This document shows, one piece after another, positions 34,491 through 41,500 of a stretch of 64,000 nucleotides of DNA. Source of the stretch: Microbacterium sp. 70-16 (GTDB lineage: Bacteria; Actinomycetota; Actinomycetes; Actinomycetales; Microbacteriaceae); contig NZ_MKTQ01000009.1 in assembly GCF_001898315.1 (NCBI RefSeq), forward strand, positions 201,127 to 265,126. The letters run 5' to 3'. The first letter of the stretch is position 1. Every line of letters starts with the position of its first letter. The translations under genes and the position numbers were made by a program. The notes under the pieces are model-generated. The model saw only the letters and a program-made list of their open reading frames with translations. It did no database searches and had not been told where the DNA came from.

Positions 34491-35258
34491 ATGGGCAAAC
34501 AAATCAAGGGGACGATCCCCTGCGTCCTGTTCGGCGGCCCGCTCGACGGCCAGAAGTACGGTGACCTGCCCGACATCGGCAGCGCCTTCACGGGGGCGAC
34601 CGTGTCGATTCCGCTGGGCGCCGGCGACAACCCGATGAAGGCGGTCTACGTCTGCCTCGGAGATGCGCCGATCGACGGACTGTGGCAGTTCTTCTACGAG
34701 CGCACGGAGTTTCCGGCCAGCCTCGAGGTCGTGGACCTGCCGATCCCGCATCCGCCCCTTCCGCAGGGCACGACACTGGCATCCAAGAAGAACGAATGGG
34801 ATGCCGGCACACAGGTCGCCCTGGCTCGTGCGATGGCGGTGATGGCGCACCGCAGTCAGACCGACAAGTCGGGCGTGGCGTACATCACCCATCCTGCCCG
34901 TGTGGCTGCCCGGTTCAACCCGGCGACGAAACCGCTGGAGCACTGCGCGGCCTGGCTTCACGACGTGGTGGAACACACCGACCTCACGCTGGACGACCTG
35001 TGGACTGCAGGCATCCATCCGAAGGTTCTCGCGCTCGTCGCTCTTCTCACACCGCGCGCAGAGCTCTCGACCGAGGAGTACTACGCGAGAATCGCCGCCG
35101 ATCCGCGCGCGCTGGCAGTGAAGGTCGCCGACATCGACGACAACACCAATCCCGCTCGTCTGCAGAAGCTCCACCTAAATGTTCGGGAACGCATGAAGAG
35201 CAAGTACGCCCGTGCCCGCCAGGCGCTCGGTCTGACGGAAACGGAAGGAGCCCACTGA
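34491..35258 (+). CDS. HD-domain nucleotide hydrolase, SpoT/MESH1-like
   Basis: 255 residues. Residues ~1-95 are an extra N-terminal domain of unknown fold. Residues ~105-250 are a SpoT/MESH1-type HD domain: MAVMAHRSQTDKSGVAYITH, CAAWLHDVVEHTDLTLDDL (the HD pair) and LAVKVADIDDNTNPARLQ. Relatives remove pyrophosphate from (p)ppGpp, or phosphate from NADPH in MESH1. The strong ribosome site GAAGGAGAAG and the TGATG overlap with the next gene show an operon. Confidence 0.8.
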   Translation: MGKQIKGTIPCVLFGGPLDGQKYGDLPDIGSAFTGATVSIPLGAGDNPMKAVYVCLGDAPIDGLWQFFYERTEFPASLEVVDLPIPHPPLPQGTTLASKKNEWDAGTQVALARAMAVMAHRSQTDKSGVAYITHPARVAARFNPATKPLEHCAAWLHDVVEHTDLTLDDLWTAGIHPKVLALVALLTPRAELSTEEYYARIAADPRALAVKVADIDDNTNPARLQKLHLNVRERMKSKYARARQALGLTETEGAH

Positions 35259-36706
35259 TGCACCTCTCTGCTCAGCAACTCGACCGCGCCGTCGGTGCCG
35301 TCCTTGCGTCCGCCGCGGGTGACGCGCTCGGGTCGCAATACGAGTTCGGCCCGGCATTGCCCGATAGCGTCACACCCGAGTTCGGTGTCGGATGCTTCGG
35401 CCACGATTCCGGTGAATGGACCGACGACACCAGCATGGCCATGCCGATCCTGCGGCAGCTCGCCGAGGGACGGGCGCTGGAAGACGCCGAAGCGATCAGC
35501 CAGGTCATCGCCGAATGGAGAGGATGGGCGCGTACCGCGAAAGACGTCGGAACACAGACCCGAGCGGTCCTCAGCCGCCTCGGTGACGACACCGGCGAGA
35601 ACGCGGCACGCGCGGCATCCGAAGCTGCGCACCGCCACACCGGCCGCAGCGCAGGGAACGGATCGCTCATGCGCACGGGCCCTGTGGCACTCGGCTACCT
35701 CGACCGCTCCCCCGACGAGCTCGCCGCCACCGCCGGGCGACTTGCACAGCTCACCCACTGGGAGCCGGACAACGTGGATGCCGTGACCCTCTGGTGTCTC
35801 GCAATCCGGCACGCCATCCTGACGGGCGATCTCGACATCCGCGCACAGCTCGAGTGGATCCCCATCGATCGGCGGAATCGCTGGGCAGAACTCATCGACG
35901 AGGCCACCGCGCACGGCATCCACCCGCGCGACTTCCGTCCCGGCAACGGCTGGGTCGTCCGCGCGTTCCAAGCCGCGCTCGCGGCGATCACCGGTGCGAA
36001 CTCGTTGCGCGACGCGCTGGAGCGCGCCGTCCGCGGCGGCGGCGACACCGACACGGTCGCGGCGATCGCCGGATCCCTCGCCGGCGCGGTGTGGGGCGGA
36101 TCGGCGCTGCCCCTGTCGTTCAAGCGCCGGCTGCACGGATGGCCGGGGTTCGACGCGAATGAGCTCACGCGGCTCGCTTGCCTCGCGGTCCGGCACGGTG
36201 AGAGCGACCGCGAAGGCTGGCCGAGTGCTGCGCGCGCGACGGTCTACGCCGGCAGCGACTACCTCTTTCGACACCCGCACGACGACGGAGTGTGGATCGG
36301 ATCGCTCGCAGCACTCGACCGGCTCCCGTCCGAGGTGGATGCCGTCGTCTCACTCTGCCGAGTCGGGCGTACGCAGGTGCCCGCCGGGCTGGAGAGCCTG
36401 CAGGTGTGGCTCGTGGATCAGGAAGGTCGAAACGCGAACCTCGATCTCGTTCTCACGGAGGCAGCGGATGTCGTCGCCGAACTCCGCAACGAAGGACGAC
36501 GGGTGTTCCTGCATTGCGCCGAGGGGCGGAGTCGCACCGCCGCGGTCGCCGCTCTGTATGGCGCACGTCACCGAACGATCCCGCTGGCGCAATCGTGGGA
36601 GGACGTCCGCCGAACCCTTCCCGGGTTCACTCCTCAGCGGTTTCTGCGTGAAGCGGTGGAGCGTCTTGTGTCCGGGGAATCTCCGGCGCCCCGTTCCGGG
36701 ACGTGA
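35258..36706 (+). CDS. ADP-ribosylglycohydrolase fused to a tyrosine-phosphatase-like domain
   Basis: 482 residues. Residues ~1-325 are a complete ADP-ribosylglycohydrolase (DraG/ARH) with metal-binding motifs GEWTDDTSMAM and RGGGDTDTVAAIAGSLAG. Residues ~330-482 are a dual-specificity-phosphatase-like domain with the Cx5R signature VFLHCAEGRSRTAAV near 419. It would remove ADP-ribose from protein or nucleic acid and possibly phosphate as well. Translation is coupled to the HD gene (TGATG). Its 3' end overlaps the converging SIR2 gene by 73 bp. Confidence 0.87.
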   Translation: MHLSAQQLDRAVGAVLASAAGDALGSQYEFGPALPDSVTPEFGVGCFGHDSGEWTDDTSMAMPILRQLAEGRALEDAEAISQVIAEWRGWARTAKDVGTQTRAVLSRLGDDTGENAARAASEAAHRHTGRSAGNGSLMRTGPVALGYLDRSPDELAATAGRLAQLTHWEPDNVDAVTLWCLAIRHAILTGDLDIRAQLEWIPIDRRNRWAELIDEATAHGIHPRDFRPGNGWVVRAFQAALAAITGANSLRDALERAVRGGGDTDTVAAIAGSLAGAVWGGSALPLSFKRRLHGWPGFDANELTRLACLAVRHGESDREGWPSAARATVYAGSDYLFRHPHDDGVWIGSLAALDRLPSEVDAVVSLCRVGRTQVPAGLESLQVWLVDQEGRNANLDLVLTEAADVVAELRNEGRRVFLHCAEGRSRTAAVAALYGARHRTIPLAQSWEDVRRTLPGFTPQRFLREAVERLVSGESPAPRSGT

Positions 36707-38289
36707 GGCGAGTCGCGCGGGATGCCAAGGTCGTCCAACATCGCTGAGACGACCGCCCACGATGTCGGCGACTTGGCGCGCTCAGGGAGGTCGGAAACCA
36801 TCCGAAGGATCGCATCGCGCAGCAACCGCTCGTCGTCGGAGAGTCCGTCGTTGTAGGTCGCGTCAAGGAGGTAAGGGTGCGCGTCACTCGCGAAAGCGAG
36901 GACAGCGTCGAGGAAGATCTCGAGACGACGCGCTGCCGAGGCGAAGTCAGGCTCGCCTCCGTCCGGCGAGAAGGGGACGAACTGCAGCTCCCGCAGGAGC
37001 TCACGGTCGAGCCGATCCTCCTGGAGGGTGAGTACGGTCCCGATGCCGCTGAGCGGCACCCCCGAAGACTCCATGGCTCGACGGACGTCGTGGATGATCT
37101 CGTGGAAGTGATCGTCGCGCATTCCGAATCCGACGAACAGTACGTGCCGAGTCAGAAGCGTCGCCTTGACGATGCTGCTCAAGGCTGCGCGGTCGGTGTT
37201 GAAGCCGAGGTAGTCCGAGCGGGTGAGGACGATCGACCCGGGATCGTCCACCGACCCGTGGAGTTTGAGGAGCCAGCGGTCGTGCGTGTGATCGCGCGGT
37301 GCCGTGCTGGGGATCGTGCGCCTGGGCATCCCGCCATCACCGGCCGCCAGTTCGAAGAGCCGATCGTAGTTGAGCGTGATCGCCTGTTCGCTGTCTAGCG
37401 ACGCCAATAGTGCCGGAGCGAGACCGTAGCGCGGCATGTCGGTGATGGCGGCGATGCCACGCGCGAAGGCCAGTGGATCGTTCGGCGACTGCTCGTCGAT
37501 CGCCTGCCTGACGAACGTCGCCTGGTCGAGTACATCGCGACCCTTGTCGAGAAGTGCCGTACGCACCTCAGCCTCGAGGCGGGCGCGATCCGCCAGTTTC
37601 TCGATGAGCTCCGCCCAGGTCGGGGCACCCGCGCTCACGCTCACACCGGCTCCCATGAACGGCACGAGCCGCCCCATCCGCGCGAGGTCTCCGAGCCGAC
37701 GCGCGTGGTCCAGCTCATCCGCGTTCAACTCCGGCCACGCGTCGACTCCGGACGTCTTACGAAGGTGTTGCGCGAGCGCATAGGCCTTCGCATCATCGCG
37801 GAGGACGATCGCGATGTCGACCTCGAACTCTGCGGCGAGCGTGCGAGCCTCGTCGAGAAGCATCCGGATGACGTCGCCCTTGCGCAGATGCGCGCCGCCT
37901 CGACCGAACCCGATCGGCGGGATGCCCAACAACGGGCGCGGCCTGCCGCCGGTCAGCCGCGCACGCGCGATCGGCACAGCGGCCTCGACGAATGCCCGGA
38001 TGCGTGGACGGAACTCATCGGCCGTTCTCACCCCGTAGAAGGGCACGGCGGTGAGAAAGGGGACCGGTTCGCGCGCATCGCCTCGTGGCCACACGGGTAT
38101 CGCGTAGACCCGCTCGGCCTCGAAAGCGGCGCGATCGTTCGGATCGAGGCGAGTGGGAGCATCGGGGATATCGACCTCCCAGCGGCCGCCGGGGCGCAGT
38201 CGCTTGTCGGTTGTCTGCATCCAGGCGGAGCATGCGAGGTTCCGCAGGTCCCCGCGGATGACGAAAACGTGACCGGGGTCGGGCTTCAT
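36634..38289 (-). CDS. SIR2-family NADase-type defence protein with macro-like N-terminal domain
   Basis: 551 residues. Residues ~1-190 look like a macro-type ADP-ribose-binding domain (FVIRGDLRNLACSAWMQTTD, GIPPIGFGRGGAHLRKGDV; weak call). Residues ~205-470 are a SIR2-like domain: VPFMGAGVSVSAGAPTWAEL, ITLNYDRLFE, WLLKLHGSVDDPG, LFVGFGMRDDHFHEI. Stand-alone SIR2 proteins of this style act as phage-triggered NAD+ hydrolases. GAGGAG stands seven bases before the ATG. Tail-to-tail with the ADP-ribosylglycohydrolase. Confidence 0.8.
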   Translation of the reverse strand: MKPDPGHVFVIRGDLRNLACSAWMQTTDKRLRPGGRWEVDIPDAPTRLDPNDRAAFEAERVYAIPVWPRGDAREPVPFLTAVPFYGVRTADEFRPRIRAFVEAAVPIARARLTGGRPRPLLGIPPIGFGRGGAHLRKGDVIRMLLDEARTLAAEFEVDIAIVLRDDAKAYALAQHLRKTSGVDAWPELNADELDHARRLGDLARMGRLVPFMGAGVSVSAGAPTWAELIEKLADRARLEAEVRTALLDKGRDVLDQATFVRQAIDEQSPNDPLAFARGIAAITDMPRYGLAPALLASLDSEQAITLNYDRLFELAAGDGGMPRRTIPSTAPRDHTHDRWLLKLHGSVDDPGSIVLTRSDYLGFNTDRAALSSIVKATLLTRHVLFVGFGMRDDHFHEIIHDVRRAMESSGVPLSGIGTVLTLQEDRLDRELLRELQFVPFSPDGGEPDFASAARRLEIFLDAVLAFASDAHPYLLDATYNDGLSDDERLLRDAILRMVSDLPERAKSPTSWAVVSAMLDDLGIPRDSPHVPERGAGDSPDTRRSTASRRNR

Positions 38290-38720
38290 GTCGTCTCCTC
38301 AGAGCAGCATCGTGAGCGTCGTCGTCGACCGCGCGGATCGGACGCGCGCGTCTCCGCGATGTCCAACGCTAGCGCCCGAGCGCGGGGTTGCGTGGTCCCC
38401 CGTGGGCACAGCCGGTCACGCTCATGGTCGGCGGCGGTTACGTCAAGGGCCACGGTGATGCTCTGAGCCCAGCCCCCCGGGTAGCAAACGGGCGAGCGCC
38501 TGGCGACGCACCGCGCATACGGACAGCTTGTGTCGTACGACTCGGCTGCCGAAGGTGCGTCGTAGAGCTTCACGGTGCGAGTGGGTGCGCAGTCGCCGAC
38601 CATCCAGCACTCAGCGGGAGCCAGCATCCAGTGCCCGATGACGAACGCTGGGCGGGAGAGTAGTCGCGCCGCAGCAGTGCGCCGGTCAGTATTTGCTCAA
38701 GCGGGAGGAAGGCGTACGGA
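38290..38720. other. 431-bp gap holding one decayed fragment
   Basis: Upstream region of the SIR2 gene. Apart from the pseudogene piece at 38520-38663 I see no gene or clear promoter. Confidence 0.6.
38520..38663 (+). pseudogene. Decayed fragment of a paralogue of the 159-residue protein gene at 39388-39867
   Basis: The plus strand encodes RTACVVRLGCRRCVVELHG, then GCAVADHP...DDERW. This aligns with RVARVVKLGHRQYVVELHG, then GCAVIEDP...DDER of the nearby intact gene, which is in opposite orientation. No start and no flanking homology remain. Confidence 0.6.
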
Positions 38721-38903
38721 CTACAGAGGCTCGCCGCAACTGGCGCAAGCAGACTCACCATCCTCATAGATCACGCCGCAGCAGTACTTTGCATCGTCGG
38801 CGTACTTGCCGTTGCCCCATTCGCAACCCAGTTCGCGATGGATCGCGAGACCTTGTGGATATCCGAAGTCGATTTCACAGCTGGGACAAACATACGAAAC
38901 CAA
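38721..38903 (-). CDS. Small zinc-finger-like protein
   Basis: 60 residues with three cysteine clusters: YVCPSCEIDFGYPQGLAIH (CxxC followed by a His), KYCCGVIY and CASCGEPL. The pattern suggests a C2H2-like finger plus a zinc knuckle, a nucleic-acid or protein adaptor. Last of a run of very small minus-strand genes. Function unknown. Confidence 0.55.
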   Translation of the reverse strand: MVSYVCPSCEIDFGYPQGLAIHRELGCEWGNGKYADDAKYCCGVIYEDGESACASCGEPL

Positions 38904-38938
38904 GGCTCAGATCCTCCATTGCTTAACGGACGTTGGCG

Positions 38939-39124
38939 CTATGGACGACGCGGATTGCGTCCAATGAGCCTGATGATGCTCTTGAATGGCCCGCCAGTCT
39001 TCTTCGTGCTCATGTAGTTCCCGCGCTTGTCGTACTTGTCCCAGAGTCCTGTGCGTGAGTTCTTCTTCTGGTAGCGACCCTTTATCAGCCCCACCCGCTT
39101 GCCCTGACCGGTGTTCTTCGCCAC
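38939..39124 (-). CDS. Small basic hypothetical protein
   Basis: 61 residues, Lys/Arg/Gly-rich (AKNTGQGKRVGLIKGRYQKK, then YMSTKKTGGPFKSIIRLIGR). The layout K-N-T-G...R...G-R-x-Q...K...D-x-K...G-x-P-F-K resembles a small protein family I recall from plasmids and genomic islands. GTG start with GGGGGAT upstream. TATACT at 39146-39151 on the minus strand may be its -10 element. Function unknown, possibly nucleic-acid binding. Confidence 0.6.
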   Translation of the reverse strand: MAKNTGQGKRVGLIKGRYQKKNSRTGLWDKYDKRGNYMSTKKTGGPFKSIIRLIGRNPRRP

Positions 39125-39224
39125 GGATCCCCCCAATCTGCGCTCAGTATATGGTGCGCAACGGCATCGAACGCCGCGCGCTACCGCTTTGCTGCGGGGA
39201 GGTGACAGCGCTGGACGCACGCGT

Positions 39225-39338
39225 ATGACCCGGCGCGCCGTGCTGGTAGTCGCAACCCTCGGCATCGCCGCTCCGCCGGCGTTCGAGTTCTTCAGCCGCG
39301 TGCTTGGCATCGGCACCAGCTACCACCACGCGAGATAG
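39225..39338 (+). CDS. Doubtful 37-residue hydrophobic peptide
   Basis: An ATG opens a short frame with a hydrophobic stretch (AVLVVATLGIAAPPAFEF). No well-placed ribosome site. It may be a small membrane peptide or chance; it lies in the gap upstream of two divergent small genes. Confidence 0.2.
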   Translation: MTRRAVLVVATLGIAAPPAFEFFSRVLGIGTSYHHAR

Positions 39339-39387
39339 GGCGGCGCGCGGTCGTCGCGCGCCGCGTTAATTAGCGTTGTCACGCGGC

Positions 39388-39867
39388 CTACGTGCTTGTC
39401 GCCCACCTGCCGAGAACGTAGCGATCGTCCACAATTCCATGGTCCAACCACATGCGCGCGCAACTCTCTGCCATGACCGAGGATGACAGCACCTTGGCTG
39501 GAGAGACCGCGGGATGTCCCAGCACGTCGCGTTCATCATCGGCTACCCAGCGCTCCTCCCCGAAGCGCATTGGATCCTCAATGACGGCACAACCATCCAC
39601 ACCATGGAGTTCCACGACGTACTGTCGATGGCCAAGTTTGACGACGCGCGCTACCCGGTCTCCAGATTCGTCCGTCCACATCCAAAACTCGCGCGCCACG
39701 TCGGTCTTGTTCATCAGTGCCAGCCCGATCCCCATATAGCCGCTCGGGTCCGGAACCGGGAACCACGCCAGTGATTCGTCATGCGCGCGACGCGTGATCA
39801 CCCTGCGCTCACGAAACGCCCAGCCTTCCGGCATCGGAAACCAGCCGTCCGGATCTTCTGGCAGCAT
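39388..39867 (-). CDS. Hypothetical protein
   Basis: 159 residues, acidic, no recognised domain. Seen: MLPEDPDGWFPMPEGWAF, ITRRAHDESLAWFPVP, RQYVVELHGVDGCAVIEDP. The start at 39867 is chosen because its ATG overlaps the stop of the preceding small gene (TGATG); an upstream ATG at 39882 is in frame. A decayed second copy lies at 38520-38663. Confidence 0.6.
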   Translation of the reverse strand: MLPEDPDGWFPMPEGWAFRERRVITRRAHDESLAWFPVPDPSGYMGIGLALMNKTDVAREFWMWTDESGDRVARVVKLGHRQYVVELHGVDGCAVIEDPMRFGEERWVADDERDVLGHPAVSPAKVLSSSVMAESCARMWLDHGIVDDRYVLGRWATST

Positions 39868-40049
39868 CACCACCGCCGCCACTCAGCCAGGTTGTCGCCA
39901 ACACTCTCGGGGTGGCCATTGCGTTGAACGTGCATCCCGGCGCGGCCCCCGAATCCGTTGAACGCACAGCCACTTCTGTCCCCACCACCGGGAACGCGAA
40001 CACTCATGTTGGTATCGAGGGCCGTACTGCTGACATGTGCGATGCCCAC
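39867..40049 (-). CDS. Small hypothetical protein, translationally coupled
   Basis: About 60 residues from a GTG at 40049, or 46 from the ATG at 40007 (MSVRVPGGGDRSGCAFNGFG, then DNLAEWRRW). TGATG overlap with the next gene and a 5-bp gap from the previous one support a real gene in a small-protein operon. No ribosome site of note and no recognised domain. Confidence 0.4.
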   Translation of the reverse strand: MGIAHVSSTALDTNMSVRVPGGGDRSGCAFNGFGGRAGMHVQRNGHPESVGDNLAEWRRW

Positions 40050-40054
40050 CTCGA

Positions 40055-40273
40055 CTACGCCAGCGGTATCCGAGAGTAGCCCCGCTCCTCGCCAAGGACG
40101 AGACCGGTGAACGAATCCACAAGCACCCTCTTGACACTGACGGAAGTCGCGAACTTCCTGACGCAAGGGATCTGCCACAGCACGGCGCCCGCTGCGCCGA
40201 GAACACCGCATACAAATGCCGTTTCCGCGACACGTCGCAGATCGAGCTGGGGTGCGATTTCGAGGTTCGACAT
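40055..40273 (-). CDS. Small hypothetical protein with one hydrophobic segment
   Basis: 72 residues (MSNLEIAPQLDLRRVAETAF) with a likely transmembrane helix (FVCGVLGAAGAVLWQIPCV). First of the run of small minus-strand genes and divergent from the NrtR-like gene at 40404. Function unknown. A Met four residues earlier (40285) is also possible. Confidence 0.45.
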   Translation of the reverse strand: MSNLEIAPQLDLRRVAETAFVCGVLGAAGAVLWQIPCVRKFATSVSVKRVLVDSFTGLVLGEERGYSRIPLA

Positions 40274-40391
40274 GTCGGGGTCCACCGTTCCGGGTCGAGA
40301 TCGCCGAACTTCGACGACAGAGTGAAGGTATCACACTTTCAATCAGATGAGTAGAACGCGCACAGATACGCGCCGGAGGTCGGATATGGGC

Positions 40392-40397
40392 TACAAT
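40392..40397 (+). promoter_or_regulatory. -10 element of a leaderless promoter
   Basis: TACAAT, then six bases, then the ATG at 40404. It picks this start over the longer frame from 40347. Confidence 0.55.
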
Positions 40398-40403
40398 TTA
40401 CGC

Positions 40404-41339
40404 ATGTCCAGCCTTCGAGTGACAGTGGTTCCGGTAGCGCTAAAGGCAGACGACGACCCAACGCAGCCATCGCTGGCAGTCTCCTACTTCGGCGAGGGAT
40501 CGGACTGGCTAGCTGAAGATGTCCCCGACTCGTCAACTGTTGCTGACGCGGGAAGGAGCCTTCTCGCCCGCGCCATACCGGACGAGCTCCGGACCGACGA
40601 GTTCGACGCGGTCACTACCATTCCTCTGGAGAACGCGGGCGTCGACTACTCATCTGGTTGCCCGAACCTCCTACTAACGGCGGTTCTACCGATCGCGGTC
40701 ACCGAGTTCCGAGGTGAGGCATGGACGAAGTTGATACCTTCCCCCGGCAGCGTCCAGGGCGGCGGACGACAAACGCGACTAGATCCCGTCCGGGCCGCAA
40801 TCGCCTCGTATTGGCGCGAGCAACTCACGAAGACAACGGCAGCACTCGACTTCTTGCCTAAGTATTTTCCTGCGTCGCAGGTGCGGGCTGTGTACGAGTC
40901 CTTATGGGGAGGAAGCCAGCCTGAGAGCAACTTCCAACGCTGGTTGACGACAGCGCGCGATGCAGATGGAACTGTCATCTGTGAAGAGGTAGTCGATTCA
41001 TCGGTGCGGGCGGAAGCTCAAGCCGCCTTCGCGAAGAATCTCACGGCGGCCGCCAGCACGACTGCAGGCATGACAACAGCGACTGCCGTTGCGCGCGCAT
41101 GGGACCCCAGGTTCATTGGCACCAGCGGCAAGGTATCGGCAATGGCCGGACTCGCGGTAATTCCCGCCGCGGTCGTCGCAGGCGCGCTCGTCGGATCGCT
41201 GGTCAGTTGGCAGCGTTCCAGAGTCACGGGCCGACCACCAGCCTGGTATCACCGAACGGTCGCGACCCGAGCGGATCTGAAGGCCCTCTATGTCGTCCGT
41301 CCGGTCGTGTCGCTACCATCCGCGACCTTTCTGAGCTGA
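40404..41339 (+). CDS. NrtR-related protein with hydrophobic insertion
   Basis: 311 residues. The N-terminal part resembles a decayed Nudix fold (EGSDWLAEDVPDSSTVADAG, then RSLLARAIPDEL). A winged-helix-like segment follows (ALDFLPKYFPASQVRAVYES, then SNFQRWLTTARD), as in the NrtR C-terminus. Before the expected final G-R-P-P-A-W-Y motif there are ~90 extra residues including a transmembrane-like helix (AGLAVIPAAVVAGALVGSLV). This assignment is by eye and tentative; the protein might be a membrane-tethered regulator or sensor. Confidence 0.5.
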   Translation: MSSLRVTVVPVALKADDDPTQPSLAVSYFGEGSDWLAEDVPDSSTVADAGRSLLARAIPDELRTDEFDAVTTIPLENAGVDYSSGCPNLLLTAVLPIAVTEFRGEAWTKLIPSPGSVQGGGRQTRLDPVRAAIASYWREQLTKTTAALDFLPKYFPASQVRAVYESLWGGSQPESNFQRWLTTARDADGTVICEEVVDSSVRAEAQAAFAKNLTAAASTTAGMTTATAVARAWDPRFIGTSGKVSAMAGLAVIPAAVVAGALVGSLVSWQRSRVTGRPPAWYHRTVATRADLKALYVVRPVVSLPSATFLS

Positions 41340-41500
41340 GGGTGTGCCACTTACGGCGCGAACCCAGGTCGTGTGCGACCGACCAACCGACGCCTCACTC
41401 CTCCAGGCAGTCTGGCTCGCGCCCCGACTCTTGGGGGGGACAAGCGAGCGACAGCCGTTGCCGACAAGATCCTCCACGTGGTTGGCATGTCGCACTCAGT
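41340..41500. other. Gap between convergent genes
   Basis: 161 bp between the NrtR-related gene and the end of the Z1 operon. No gene and no strong hairpin seen. Confidence 0.5.

Noticed and set aside
39225..39338. 37-codon hydrophobic peptide as a firm gene
   Set aside because: No ribosome site or overlap supports it; kept only as a doubtful entry.
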